This document shows, one piece after another, positions 35,735 to 45,179 of a stretch of 64,000 nucleotides of DNA (within the stretch, counting starts at the first letter, position 1; each line of letters starts with the position of its first letter). The notes beneath the pieces are model-generated. The model saw only the letters and a list, made by a program, of their open reading frames with translations, searched no databases and was not told where the DNA came from. Where the stretch lies: the NCBI RefSeq assembly GCF_900117315.1, contig NZ_LT630337.1, positions 2,551,601 through 2,615,600 on the forward strand, written 5' to 3'. The DNA comes from Bacillus massilinigeriensis. GTDB taxonomy: Bacteria > Bacillota > Bacilli > Bacillales > Cytobacillaceae. The position numbers were made by a program, and so were the translations under genes.

Positions 35735-37129
35735 TTAATCAATCGTTGGCAAAATTATTTTAACACAGGTTCCTTTCCCAAGTTCACTTTCAATTTCCAA
35801 GTCTCCTCCATGGAGAAGAATGATTTTTTCAGTGATTGCAAGACCTAATCCTGTCCCACCGTCTACTCTTGTTCTTCCTTTGTTTACCCGATAAAAACGT
35901 TGTGTTAACTTTTGTAAATCTTCTTTTGGGATTCCACACCCCGTATCCATCAATTCGATTATACAACCTTTTGGATGTTTATTAAGACTGATGGTGATTC
36001 CACCAGTTTTTGTATAGCGAATGGAGTTATCCATCAAATTTTGTAATACCTGCTCCAATCTACCCTCATCCCCATTGATAATAATATCAGGGTCCAATTC
36101 AAGAGTAAGTGATAATCCTTTTTCTTTCATAACAAGGGTATATTTCTCAACTGCATCCTCAATAAGCTGTGATAAAACAAGAGGGAAGAAGATGAGCTTA
36201 AATTCATCCGATTCCATTTTAGTCAGATCAAAAATATCACCAACTAGTCTCTCCATTCTCCCTGCTTCCCTATGAATCAAACGAAGATACCTTTGGAAAT
36301 CATCTTCCTTTATCATTCCAGATGTTAATGCTTCACTATAACCCTTAACATAGCTGATAGGCGTTCTTAACTCGTGAGAAACATTAGCCAAAAACTCCTT
36401 TTTCCGTTCATCTTCCTTCTGGATGGAAGCAGACATCTGATTAAATGCTGCACCAAGTTGACCAATTTCATCCTTTGAGTCAATATCAACCCTAGTATTA
36501 TAATTTCCTTCAGATACCTTTTGTGCAGCAATAGTCATCTGTTTTAATGGTCGAGTCAATTTATGTATTAATTTTGTTCCAAAAAACAAGGAGATTACAA
36601 GGAATAAGACCGCAGCAGCTAACCATAATATAGAAAAATCCTTTGTGACCTCGGAGATTTTTTCTAATGGCAAGTACAAATATATAATCCCCTCAAGTCT
36701 ATTTTCATCAAGAAGCGGGATAATGGTCGCAACAATTTTTCTATCAAACCTTTTCTCATAGCCCGTCTTAATAATAGACTCTCCGTCTAGCAACTGCTCC
36801 CTTTCCTCCGGTTTGATTAAGCTTTGATAATCTATATCAAACGGAAGACAAGCGCTAAGCTCTTTAGGGTTATTCACCATAAATATTTCTGTGTCTGATA
36901 TTGAATTATACCATTCTACTTTTTCTTTCAAATCCTTTGTTAACGGACCACCTTGATAATTATGGGCAATACGTTTCCCCTCATCTAATAAGGTATTTTC
37001 CGTCTTTTCTACGTAGAGCTTTTCATAGAAGAAATTCGATAATAAAAATGAGAAGGCAATAGTGATGAAAATGGATGCAAAAACGGTCATCCATAATTTT
37101 TTGGATAAAGAATTCGGACCTAAAATCAT
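35735..37129 (-). CDS. Sensor histidine kinase
   Basis: A 464-aa membrane kinase: transmembrane helix 1 (about 13-33), an extracytoplasmic sensor of about 120 residues, helix 2 (about 165-185), HAMP linker, HisKA domain with phosphoacceptor in NVSHELRTP, and a HATPase domain with N box NLMDNSIRYT, DTGCGIP and GTGLGL. It pairs with the overlapping response regulator gene (ATGA-type 4-base overlap). Domain order is as in ResE/PhoR-like kinases. The stimulus is unknown; flanking lipoproteins suggest an envelope-derived signal. Confidence 0.92.
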   Translation of the reverse strand: MILGPNSLSKKLWMTVFASIFITIAFSFLLSNFFYEKLYVEKTENTLLDEGKRIAHNYQGGPLTKDLKEKVEWYNSISDTEIFMVNNPKELSACLPFDIDYQSLIKPEEREQLLDGESIIKTGYEKRFDRKIVATIIPLLDENRLEGIIYLYLPLEKISEVTKDFSILWLAAAVLFLVISLFFGTKLIHKLTRPLKQMTIAAQKVSEGNYNTRVDIDSKDEIGQLGAAFNQMSASIQKEDERKKEFLANVSHELRTPISYVKGYSEALTSGMIKEDDFQRYLRLIHREAGRMERLVGDIFDLTKMESDEFKLIFFPLVLSQLIEDAVEKYTLVMKEKGLSLTLELDPDIIINGDEGRLEQVLQNLMDNSIRYTKTGGITISLNKHPKGCIIELMDTGCGIPKEDLQKLTQRFYRVNKGRTRVDGGTGLGLAITEKIILLHGGDLEIESELGKGTCVKIILPTID

Positions 37130-37806
37130 TCCTCAGGCACCTCAAATTTATAGCCAATTCCCCAAACGGTTTGGATGTACTCCTCTATTCCGAGCTTCAT
37201 TCTTAATGTTTTGATATGGGTATCAACTGTTCTTAAAGATCCATGGTAATCTATTCCCCATATACTTTCTAAAATTTGTTCTCTGCTTAAGGCATGTGTC
37301 TTATGTTCGATAAAATAGATTAATAGTTCATACTCCTTTAAAGTTAAAGGGATGGCCTTATCTAAGACCGTCACTTTTCGAGCCTTTTTGTCGATAGTAA
37401 TCTTACCCACCTTCAGTATATCCTGTTCGATAGATGGATTTCCGGTTCTTCTTAATACAGACTGAATTCTTGCAATTAATTCACCTGGACTTAATGGCTT
37501 AACCATGTAGTCATCTCCACCAAGCTGCAAGCCTCGAACTTTATCCCATTCTTCTCCCTTAGCAGAGAGAAAGATAATGGGTACCTCGTATTTTTCTCTA
37601 ATTCTTTCACATACTGAAAAACCATTCTCGTTTGGCATCATAACATCTAATATGATGAGATCTATCTTTTCATTGTCAATTAATTGATACGCCTCTGTTC
37701 CACTGGCAGCCTGCAAACAGTGAAATCCTGAGTTTTCTAAATACATTTGAATTAGATGACGCATTTCCTCTTCGTCATCTACAATTAATATAGTAATTGA
37801 GTTCAT
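37126..37806 (-). CDS. OmpR/PhoB-family response regulator
   Basis: A 226-aa two-domain regulator. The receiver has the acidic pocket DD (residues 10-11), phospho-acceptor Asp54 in ILDVMMP, and Lys near 105 in VKPLSP. The C-terminal winged helix shows LTLKEYELLIYFIEH and RTVDTHIKTLRMKL, the DNA-recognition region. It is translated just 2 bases after the upstream lipoprotein gene and overlaps the kinase gene. It is likely to control genes in response to the signal of its partner kinase. Confidence 0.94.
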   Translation of the reverse strand: MNSITILIVDDEEEMRHLIQMYLENSGFHCLQAASGTEAYQLIDNEKIDLIILDVMMPNENGFSVCERIREKYEVPIIFLSAKGEEWDKVRGLQLGGDDYMVKPLSPGELIARIQSVLRRTGNPSIEQDILKVGKITIDKKARKVTVLDKAIPLTLKEYELLIYFIEHKTHALSREQILESIWGIDYHGSLRTVDTHIKTLRMKLGIEEYIQTVWGIGYKFEVPEE

Positions 37807-37808
37807 CT

Positions 37809-38780
37809 CTATTTCCCCTCTCTTACGATTAATTGAAATGGACCTTTCCCTACTTTAATCGTTTTTTTGATTGTCAATGATTTGGGGTCCACGATATGGA
37901 TATCGTTGCTGTCATAACCAGCAACAATAATTTCATTATGAAAAATGAGCATCTCAAAAGGATTTGCCCCTATTACAATCGATTTCATCTGTTTCCCATT
38001 AGAATCTAGTTTAAGCAAAGTACTGGAACCATGACTTAGTACAAAAATATTTTTATTGTATTTTACAAAGTTCACAGGCATGACAGGCGCATGGATTTTT
38101 CTTATTAGCTTGCCTTCATCATTATAGACATGAATATTTTTTTCAGGCTCGAGTCCTTCTCCATGTCCGCCAATCCAAATCTCATTTTTCTCCTCATCAT
38201 ACATAGCACCAGCTGCAGATGGATGGATATTTATTGTTTTGATAGGTTTTTTCTTTTTCAAATCGATGGTTGTCATTTTTTCCGATGAATAGCTAATAAT
38301 ATTTAATTGACCTTTTTCTTCATTTTCTAATAAGGTTAGAGGATTTCGTTCAGTTTTCACATCAATTATTTCTTTTCCATTGATGCTAAAAAAACGTACC
38401 ACATGGTTGAACTGGTCAGAAAATGCAATTTCCTTTTGATTATTGATTAACTTTGCGTTGACAATTCCTTTCCCTGCATCCCAGCTCTTTATTTTTTTTC
38501 CTTTTTCTAATGAATACAAGTCAATCGTGTCAACCTGTTTGCCATATAAAAGCAACGTATCCCCATCAGGAAGGATTAGCCCACCTGAATAGGGCTGACT
38601 CATTTTCCATTCGGTCACCTTTTTCCCATTGGCCAGATCGATAAAACTAATACTCATATCTTTAATATTAACAGTAGCCAATACCGAGAGATTTCTTGAA
38701 ATTTTCGAATAGGACTCGCTTTGGCAAGCAGATAATAGGAAAATAGACATTACTAAGAGAATCTTCGCAACATACTTCAT
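37809..38780 (-). CDS. Beta-propeller lipoprotein (YncE-like)
   Basis: A 323-aa lipoprotein with signal peptide and lipobox LLSAC (Cys near residue 19). The rest contains repeated blade-like segments with endings such as NPFEMLIFHNEIIVAGYDSNDIHIVDPKS and KTIKVGKGPFQLIV, typical of seven-bladed YVTN/YncE-type propellers (longest motif shown in parts by position 265-322). It is the first gene of a four-gene unit: lipoprotein, regulator, kinase, lipoprotein. It may act as an extracytoplasmic sensor module for the kinase, which is an inference from context. Confidence 0.8.
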   Translation of the reverse strand: MKYVAKILLVMSIFLLSACQSESYSKISRNLSVLATVNIKDMSISFIDLANGKKVTEWKMSQPYSGGLILPDGDTLLLYGKQVDTIDLYSLEKGKKIKSWDAGKGIVNAKLINNQKEIAFSDQFNHVVRFFSINGKEIIDVKTERNPLTLLENEEKGQLNIISYSSEKMTTIDLKKKKPIKTINIHPSAAGAMYDEEKNEIWIGGHGEGLEPEKNIHVYNDEGKLIRKIHAPVMPVNFVKYNKNIFVLSHGSSTLLKLDSNGKQMKSIVIGANPFEMLIFHNEIIVAGYDSNDIHIVDPKSLTIKKTIKVGKGPFQLIVREGK

Positions 38781-38955
38781 GTACCTTTTCTCCTTATAAG
38801 AATAATTCTATTTTAAAACAATTTAACATGGGACTGTGAGAAAAATGTGAAATCTGGATGAATCTTGTCATAAGATCCACCCTAACAGTATAAGGCTCTC
38901 ATTTCAGCGAGATAAATAGATTATTGTTAGCGGTTAGAAATGGTAGGATTTCTAT

Positions 38956-39216
38956 CTATATTTCATCCATTAACTCTGTATGAAGCTGAATAAGTAAAAG
39001 CTTAGTATTTAATGAAAGAGTGGAATTCAAGATCCTTTTGACAGCAAGGAAGTATTTTTCAGCTGAAGATTTTCTCACTCTTGGATGAGAATTTTCATCT
39101 TTTAACTCCTTTAAGATGACATTTTTTAACACGGATTCATCCGTTCCTTCCTCCATTAGCCGTCTATTATTCCAAAGCAAACGATATTCGTTTAGTAAAA
39201 ATGTATAGTCAATCAT
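38956..39216 (-). CDS. Hypothetical protein
   Basis: An 86-aa soluble, helix-rich protein (FLLNEYRLLWNNRRLMEEG at the start, then a Lys/Arg-rich middle). There is no signal peptide, membrane span or known motif, and I do not recognise it. The ATG at 39216 has AAAGGAG upstream at plausible spacing, which supports a real gene. It is divergent from the zinc-ribbon gene at 39315, with about 100 bases between. Confidence 0.6.
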   Translation of the reverse strand: MIDYTFLLNEYRLLWNNRRLMEEGTDESVLKNVILKELKDENSHPRVRKSSAEKYFLAVKRILNSTLSLNTKLLLIQLHTELMDEI

Positions 39217-39314
39217 TTCATTTACTCTCCTTTAATTGATTACAAACAGCAACCAATCTGTCTTTTTACATAATTTAGATCTGTCTGGCAAAAATAATTA
39301 AAAAAGAAAGGAAA

Positions 39315-39563
39315 ATGACTATGACAACACCCTATCGATGTCCGAATTGCAAAACTAATCGGAGCAGATTTAATCTCATTAAGCAGGTACCACAGTCAGT
39401 AAAGCTTGATCCTCAAACAGGAGATATCCTGGAGGAGTACTCAAATGAGCAATTAAGTCCTTTTCATTTAGCATATAAAGGGCCTGATTATCGTATTCAA
39501 TGTGGAGCTTGTGGTTTAATAGAGGATGAGCGAACATTTATTAAATTTGGGGAACAAAAATAG
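39315..39563 (+). CDS. Small zinc-ribbon protein
   Basis: An 82-aa protein with two Cys pairs, CPNC (residues 9-12) and CGAC (about 63-66), that can hold one zinc as a ribbon. Between them lies a stretch with [25 protein letters not shown]. It has no membrane span. Function unknown. ATG 39315 or 39321 can serve as the start; AAAGGAAA upstream suits the second slightly better. Confidence 0.72.
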   Translation: MTMTTPYRCPNCKTNRSRFNLIKQVPQSVKLDPQTGDILEEYSNEQLSPFHLAYKGPDYRIQCGACGLIEDERTFIKFGEQK

Positions 39564-39635
39564 AGTTGATAAAGTCAAAGAATAAGAAAAAAAGAAATGG
39601 GTGCTGCTAAGTGCCAGGTATCTTTGCAGCCCCAT

Positions 39636-40463
39636 TTATGATTCTCCTAAAAAATCATTTTTTTCCAAAAATGTGATGGAATCCACCTTCCATGGATCTA
39701 TAGGTGAAAATCTTACTAAGTGAACATTCCCCCTATATATCCTCTTCCTTTGCCCCTTAATAAACCATTCAACCACAACAGGTACCTCAAGATATATTTC
39801 ATCCTTTAAATCCTCAATCGGTAATTCTAACATACTTGATATGGCTGCATTTTCTATATTAGGTAATATATTTTCCCATTTTATTGGCTGTAAAGAAATG
39901 GGAGTGACAATTTTCGGATCCTGCTGCTTATAGCCAACGATATAAGCACTTATCACCTCATACGGACTTGCATTGGCCAAGTATTGTTTAAGCATACCTG
40001 AAGCTTTGAAAATCATTAACATATGAGATGGATCCATATAATTATGGCGATGGGTCGTACTTCCGTAAAAGTGTATACAAAAGTGACCTGGGAAGTTATT
40101 AATTAATGCACCCGCCCCATGAGGCATTCCATGCATGGAGGCGGCAATCCGTTTCTTATTATGGATAACAATAATTGCCCGTCTTTTCCAGCTCCAGCTG
40201 CCGTTGTATATCCTTTTCATAATGGCAGTATCCTTTGCAGTTAGAGGTTGTACATCCGCGTGCTGGCTTCCTGCTCGTCGTTGTACTTGAAACTGTTTCC
40301 CTGTTTCTAAGTCCCTTACAATAAATTTTGAATACCTTGGCAGAAGTTCATTGACTTCCTTCCATGGAAGCATTTCTGCAGGTGCTGGTTTCTTCACCTT
40401 AGCTAAGCCATCTGTGCAAAAGAAAGAAAAGAAAATAATAATCGCCATCGATAGATTCTTCAA
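39636..40463 (-). CDS. Secreted protein of unknown family (HADVQPLT motif)
   Basis: A 275-aa protein with a signal peptide (FFSFFCTDGLA, cleavage near residue 21) and a conserved core: RRAGSQHADVQPLTAKDT (about 61-78), SWSWKRRAIIV, then MHGMPHGAGAL, FPGHFCIHFYGS and THRHNYMDPSHM. The several His, Asp and Cys residues in conserved-looking settings suggest a metal-dependent or transpeptidase-like enzyme. I have seen this core in secreted Firmicutes proteins fused to cell-wall-binding domains, from memory, but know no proven function. A C-terminal beta-rich extension from residue 190 is extra. Confidence 0.68.
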   Translation of the reverse strand: MKNLSMAIIIFFSFFCTDGLAKVKKPAPAEMLPWKEVNELLPRYSKFIVRDLETGKQFQVQRRAGSQHADVQPLTAKDTAIMKRIYNGSWSWKRRAIIVIHNKKRIAASMHGMPHGAGALINNFPGHFCIHFYGSTTHRHNYMDPSHMLMIFKASGMLKQYLANASPYEVISAYIVGYKQQDPKIVTPISLQPIKWENILPNIENAAISSMLELPIEDLKDEIYLEVPVVVEWFIKGQRKRIYRGNVHLVRFSPIDPWKVDSITFLEKNDFLGES

Positions 40464-40619
40464 ATGATAACACCTACTCTATTTCAATTATTGAACCCAT
40501 TCTTTTTTATCAAGAAGAAATAGACCAACAGATGAACAATACAAGTAGAGTGTCCCCTTTTATGAGGGGTAGAATTCACAGATTTTCATTTTATATGAAC
40601 ATTTTATTCATGTATATCA

Positions 40620-41033
40620 TTAATCCTTCAATTTATTTAATAAACGCACAAACTCTGCCATTTCATCATCCGAAAAACGTTTTAACTTTGAATAAAAATA
40701 TTCTGATTTCTTTTCACCAAATTCCTTAATTAAAGATTTTCCTATGTCTGTCACGATCATATCAACTACTCTACGATCGACTTCAGACCTTTTTCTTTTT
40801 AAGTACCCTTTTTTTACAAGAGAGTCTGTAACAGAGGTAATATGACTTGCTGATACATTTAATATCTTTGACAAATCAGATGCCTTTAGTGATTGATTCC
40901 GTGACAGAAGCTTTAATATTGTAAATTCACTTTGACTTATTTCCTTCCGAAAAATGGTATGAATATCGTGCTTCAATATGCGGTAAACTGTTCTAAGCAG
41001 TTGCTCAAGCTCAAAGATTTGCTCTTGTTTCAA
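40620..41033 (-). CDS. MarR-family transcriptional regulator
   Basis: A 137-aa winged-helix regulator. The region SQSEFTILKLLSRNQSLKASDLSKILNVS is the helix-turn-helix (given in parts, residues 33-61), followed by the wing KKGYLKRKRSEVDRRVVDMIVT with the DRR motif near residue 92. It binds DNA as a dimer; targets are unknown. It is transcribed away from the G3E GTPase gene side by side (56 bases), with no operator identified. Confidence 0.88.
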   Translation of the reverse strand: MKQEQIFELEQLLRTVYRILKHDIHTIFRKEISQSEFTILKLLSRNQSLKASDLSKILNVSASHITSVTDSLVKKGYLKRKRSEVDRRVVDMIVTDIGKSLIKEFGEKKSEYFYSKLKRFSDDEMAEFVRLLNKLKD

Positions 41034-41089
41034 ATATTATCTTTCCCTTCAAATAGAAGCCTCAAATAGTCTTGAATAAGAGGAATTTC

Positions 41090-42019
41090 CTATCCTTCCC
41101 CTCTTTCTAGCTCCTGTAATTTGCTTTCTAGAATGCTCCAGTCTATGCCTTCACCTATAAAGACTAAATTCAGTGGATAGTTCATATTTTCCTTCATATA
41201 TAAAGGCATTCCATAGGAATATTGAAATAAATATGGAACATTCGAATGAGGAAACTTTATATAGCCTTTTATACGATAAATGGTATCTGGTAAAGATTTT
41301 AGAAACTCTTCAAAATCCTGTTGCTGGACGGAATGTTGGAATCGGTAAACAAAACTACTTAAATGTAAATGGAGATGAACATGTGATTGCTGCTTTTCGC
41401 TTTTTCTATTCCATCTCATCCCCTTCAACTTTTGCAGAGGTACTTTTGCAAAAGTTGTCAAAATAGTTGTAGCGTATGTATTAACTCCTTGTATTTCCAT
41501 CACAAGTTTTCCTTGTTCTGATTCAGTTAAGCAATCAACCTTGTTAAGTAAAATTAAATCTGCATGTCTAACCTGTTCAAGTAAAAGCTGCTGGACTTGT
41601 GGGCTAAATTCTTTTCTTTTGCTCCACTGAAGGGAATCAACGAGCGTGACAATCCCTCTAACATCTAACCTGTCTGCAAATAACGGGGATAGAATGGCGT
41701 CAAATACCTCAACGGGATGGGCAGCACCAGTCGTTTCGATGTAAATAACCTCTGGTTTATCATTCATTAGCAAACCTTGTAGCTGTGATTCCAGCTTATC
41801 CTGTATGGTGCAGCAAATACAGCCATCTAGTAATTCCCTTAAAGTGATGTCATCATCCTGAACAGCATGTGAATCAATGGATACCTCTCCAAGCTCATTC
41901 ATCATGACCGCCACTTTACGTTCATCCTTCTTTTCCTCCTGTAAAAGATTTTTTAATAAAGTCGTTTTCCCACTGCCGAGAAAACCTGATAGTATATATA
42001 TTTCCGTTTTCTTTTCCAT
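41090..42019 (-). CDS. CobW/G3E-family GTPase (putative metallochaperone)
   Basis: A 309-aa P-loop GTPase. Walker A GFLGSGKTTLL is at residues 12-22, the metal-binding CxCC is in GCICCTIQDKL (about 66-76), Walker B in YIETTGAAHP, and NKVD is the guanine motif. A His-rich stretch HVHLHLHL (about 212-219) lies before the CobW C-terminal domain, as in zinc chaperones of the YciC/ZagA type. It probably delivers zinc or another metal when scarce. I looked for a Zur box in front of it and did not find a convincing one. Confidence 0.87.
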   Translation of the reverse strand: MEKKTEIYILSGFLGSGKTTLLKNLLQEEKKDERKVAVMMNELGEVSIDSHAVQDDDITLRELLDGCICCTIQDKLESQLQGLLMNDKPEVIYIETTGAAHPVEVFDAILSPLFADRLDVRGIVTLVDSLQWSKRKEFSPQVQQLLLEQVRHADLILLNKVDCLTESEQGKLVMEIQGVNTYATTILTTFAKVPLQKLKGMRWNRKSEKQQSHVHLHLHLSSFVYRFQHSVQQQDFEEFLKSLPDTIYRIKGYIKFPHSNVPYLFQYSYGMPLYMKENMNYPLNLVFIGEGIDWSILESKLQELERGEG

Positions 42020-42163
42020 TTTCTCTACCCTCTATTTCGTCATTACTAATAAATTTTCATCTTATACCTGAGAATACAAAATCACTTCAGAATAAAAGAC
42101 TTGCCTATCGCATCCTCCAAGTTTAGAGAATACCTTGGACATCAATAAGCAAGCCTTTAAAAA

Positions 42164-43645
42164 TCATTGATTCATTTGTTTTTTTAATACTTCAGTCGCC
42201 TTTTTCAATTGGGTATCATTTTTCCTAATTTTCTCCCCTAGCTTCTCCATGAGGGCTAGAGAATCTTCACCCGTTAGAATACCATCTGCTTTTAATTTTT
42301 CATCCTTTTGGAATTGAATTACAGCAGCTTTCATTTTCTCATCAAAGTAACCATCAATCTTACCTGGTTTGTAGCCGATTGCTTTGAGCATTTTCTCAGC
42401 AGCCTTAATTTGATCAGAAGAATCCGTTACTTTTAATTTTGAATCAGGGTTAATATATGGTATCGAGGCATAATCTGGCAATGATACCTTATAATCTGGC
42501 TCAATTCCCTTTTTATGAATCCAATTCCCACTAGGTGTTAGCCATTTTTCAGTAGTAAACTTTAAATTAGAGCCATCATCAAAGTCTTTTGCATTTTGCA
42601 CTGTACCTTTACCAAATGATTTCTCACCTACTAATGGAACCCCAGCAGATTGCGAAACAGCACCTGCCAATATTTCTGAAGCACTCGCGCTGCCTTTATC
42701 AATAACAACTACTAAGGGAATTTTCGGATTGTTATTGGTTGCTTTAATTTCCTCAATATTTCCTTTGCGGTCCTGAATTTTCAATACCGTTTTCCCATTT
42801 GGAACAAATAGATTGGCGATATTTACGGCTTGATCTAATAGTCCACCAGGATTTTGTCTTAAATCAAGGATGACACCCTTCATTCCTTTATCCTGTAATT
42901 CATTTAGCTTATCAATTACCTCTTTTGAAGTATTTTCAGAAAATGTGGTAATCTGAATTTTTGCTATTCCGTCCTGAAGCATTTCACCATAAACAGTTTC
43001 AATAGGAATGGTATCGCGAACCACTGAAATGGTCATGGTACCCTCTGTCCCAGGTCGCTCGATGACTAAAGTAACCTTGGTTCCCTTTTTGCCTCGAATC
43101 AACGTTACAGCTTCTGTTGAGCTTAAGCCTTGTAGGCTTTTACCATTGACCGAGAGAACCCTATCCTTTGGTTTCAAACCAGCCTTTTCTGCTGGTGAGC
43201 CTTTTAATGGAGATACAATGGAAATATTTCCATTTATCTCTTCAATTTCTGCTCCAATTCCTTCAAAGGATGAAGAAATGGTTTGATGGAATTTCTTAGC
43301 TTCTTTTTCATCCATGTAATCTGAATATGGGTCATCAAGAGATTCTACCATTCCGTTGATTGCACCATTCACTAATGTTTTCTTATCGACTTCTTGATAG
43401 TAATTTTCGCTAATCGTATCATAAGCTGAGTAAAGCTTATCAAATTCACTCCGCTCATTGACAACCTTAACTGCTTCCTCATCTCCAAAAGAGAGAGCAA
43501 CAGCTGTTATACCTGCAGCTAAAAACACGACCAAAAAGATCAGCATGATAAAATGAAATTTCTTTATTTGGATAAAGCCGGACCCGTTCTGAGAAGTATC
43601 TTCATTTGTTTTTTCAATGTCCAAATCTTTCACCACTTTTCCCAA
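42164..43645 (-). CDS. C-terminal processing serine protease (CtpA/CtpB, S41)
   Basis: A 493-aa membrane-anchored S41 protease: one transmembrane helix (about 32-54), a PDZ domain with SPLKGSPAEKAGLKPKDRVL (about 144-163), the catalytic Ser in KGSASASEILAGA and Lys in EKSFGKGTVQ, and a C-terminal peptidoglycan-binding domain (about 405-465). B. subtilis CtpB cleaves SpoIVFA to fire pro-sigma-K processing during sporulation; CtpA is a paralogue of unclear role, and this gene could be either. The TTG start at 43645 lacks a strong ribosome binding site, so the N-terminus is uncertain by a few codons. Confidence 0.9.
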   Translation of the reverse strand: MGKVVKDLDIEKTNEDTSQNGSGFIQIKKFHFIMLIFLVVFLAAGITAVALSFGDEEAVKVVNERSEFDKLYSAYDTISENYYQEVDKKTLVNGAINGMVESLDDPYSDYMDEKEAKKFHQTISSSFEGIGAEIEEINGNISIVSPLKGSPAEKAGLKPKDRVLSVNGKSLQGLSSTEAVTLIRGKKGTKVTLVIERPGTEGTMTISVVRDTIPIETVYGEMLQDGIAKIQITTFSENTSKEVIDKLNELQDKGMKGVILDLRQNPGGLLDQAVNIANLFVPNGKTVLKIQDRKGNIEEIKATNNNPKIPLVVVIDKGSASASEILAGAVSQSAGVPLVGEKSFGKGTVQNAKDFDDGSNLKFTTEKWLTPSGNWIHKKGIEPDYKVSLPDYASIPYINPDSKLKVTDSSDQIKAAEKMLKAIGYKPGKIDGYFDEKMKAAVIQFQKDEKLKADGILTGEDSLALMEKLGEKIRKNDTQLKKATEVLKKQMNQ

Positions 43646-43726
43646 TACTTATGCTAAAAATTCTCTAAAGATTAGAATAACATTTTCTATGATAAAGAGA
43701 AAATGTTATGATTTTTTATAAACCTC

Positions 43727-44047
43727 TTAAGAACGACTAAACTGTTCAATTACCTTCATTAGTTCGTCGATAGCCTGGTCGCCATCCCCTGATTTAATGG
43801 CATTGGATACACAATGGTTGGTATGCCTCTCAAGAAGATTCATCCCTACCTTTTTCAATGCATTATTGACAGCTGTAACCTGAATCAAAATATCGACACA
43901 ATATCGATCTTCATCAATCATTTTTTGCAAACCACGTACCTGACCTTCAATTCTTTTTAGTCTAGTAATCATTTGTTCTTTTTCTATATCTGTTCGAGGA
44001 ACGATTGGATTTTTCTCTTCTATATTTTGATCATGACAATGTTCCAT
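43727..44047 (-). CDS. csoR: Copper-sensing repressor CsoR
   Basis: A 106-aa all-helical repressor. The Cu(I)-binding triad Cys50 (RYC), His75 and Cys79 (ERHTNHC) is complete, which distinguishes it from the RcnR, FrmR and CstR branches. Loss of DNA binding on Cu(I) binding derepresses copZA-type genes. The only CsoR-like operator I find in the window is in front of copZ, 41 kb away. Here the gene is alone between ctp and the carboxypeptidase gene, with no own operator in the short upstream gap. Confidence 0.92.
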   Translation of the reverse strand: MEHCHDQNIEEKNPIVPRTDIEKEQMITRLKRIEGQVRGLQKMIDEDRYCVDILIQVTAVNNALKKVGMNLLERHTNHCVSNAIKSGDGDQAIDELMKVIEQFSRS

Positions 44048-44094
44048 TCTTTCACCTCATTTGACCGAAAAGTTTGGTAAAAAGCCCGTACTCA

Positions 44095-44985
44095 TCATAT
44101 TTTCTCTACGACTTTGAAATACTCTTCCAACGTTAGATTTCTCTCGAAAATATCTGTCGCCGCTTGAATCCCAACATAGCGAAAATGCCATGGCTCATAT
44201 TGATACCCTGTCACTTGTTCTTTTCCCTTTGGATACCTGAGGATAAATCCAAAACGATGGGCATTGGCAACTAGCCATTTTCCTTCTTTTGTATTCCCAT
44301 AACTCTCTGTTAAATCATAATTTACACTTGGACTTGAAATGTCCATTGCTAGCCCTGATTGATGCTCACTAAATCCTGGTATAGCAACTGCGAGAACTGC
44401 TTTTTTTTCACCTACCCGGTTCACCTCTGCAGAAAATACTTCCTGCTGTCTCTTATAAGAACGGTAACCTGAAACGCCGAAAAGTTCAATATTTTCTCTT
44501 TTTGCTTGTGCAAACATTTTTTCTAATGCCCTTGAAGCTTCTTTTCGTAAATAGCTTTTTTCAATTTTTTGATCGCCAAAGGGGAATGGGACATTCGGTC
44601 TCATTAAATCTGCTGGTATGTAGCTACTTGGAAGTGCATATTGTTTATTTACTAATGCTACGATGTTACTTGGATTCTGAATTACCTTTTTGCCATCCAC
44701 CATTTTAATTTCATTAAAAAATGCAGATTCAAGAGTAAGCTTATCTTCTTCCATACCTTGCGAAGAGTCGCTTTCCTCATTTTCTTGCCCTGCTTGTCCA
44801 TCATCTTTATCATTTGAGCTTGGATTACTACGATCATCTGTGTCATGTGGTACAGCATTTTCATCCGAACTAGATTGATTTTCCTCATCCTTTTGCCATG
44901 GCATTTTATCCATTATGGCATTCCATTGACTACAGCCTGATAATAAAAACACCAAGCAAAGCGAAAGAATGTATGTTTTCTTCAT
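44095..44985 (-). CDS. VanY/LdcB-type carboxypeptidase lipoprotein (M15)
   Basis: A 296-aa lipoprotein: signal peptide and lipobox LLSGC (Cys near 18), a Ser/Asp/Glu-rich linker to about residue 85, then an M15B metallopeptidase domain. Zinc and catalytic residues are in SEHQSGLAMDIS (HxxxxxxD) and EPWHFRYVG (ExxH). Such enzymes trim D-Ala or L,D-linked residues from peptidoglycan stem peptides, as B. subtilis LdcB (YodJ) does. It acts outside the membrane. The ATG at 44985 has a usable ribosome binding site (GGTGAG). Confidence 0.9.
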   Translation of the reverse strand: MKKTYILSLCLVFLLSGCSQWNAIMDKMPWQKDEENQSSSDENAVPHDTDDRSNPSSNDKDDGQAGQENEESDSSQGMEEDKLTLESAFFNEIKMVDGKKVIQNPSNIVALVNKQYALPSSYIPADLMRPNVPFPFGDQKIEKSYLRKEASRALEKMFAQAKRENIELFGVSGYRSYKRQQEVFSAEVNRVGEKKAVLAVAIPGFSEHQSGLAMDISSPSVNYDLTESYGNTKEGKWLVANAHRFGFILRYPKGKEQVTGYQYEPWHFRYVGIQAATDIFERNLTLEEYFKVVEKI

Positions 44986-45138
44986 TGTATTCTCACCTGT
45001 ATCCTTTTCAAATGCAATATTTTTATTTTACCACTATTCATTGGTGTCTGAAACTGATTTTATTCATCGGGTCTTGCCTTCATATCCATTCGTGAGAAGT
45101 TTCTATACACTTCAATCAATCTAGTTAGCCTACTATGC

Positions 45139-45171
45139 AAAAAAAAGAGGCTGACTAATGAAGTCAGTCTC
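45139..45171 (-). terminator. Terminator of deoD
   Basis: Minus-strand GAGACTGACT pairs with AGTCAGCCTC across a 5-base loop with one mismatch pair, and a run of T follows, 9 bases after the deoD stop. Confidence 0.88.
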
Positions 45172-45179
45172 ACCACTAA

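Noticed and set aside
42020-42163. Zur operator in front of the G3E GTPase
   Set aside because: The region has no sequence close enough to the Bacillus Zur consensus.
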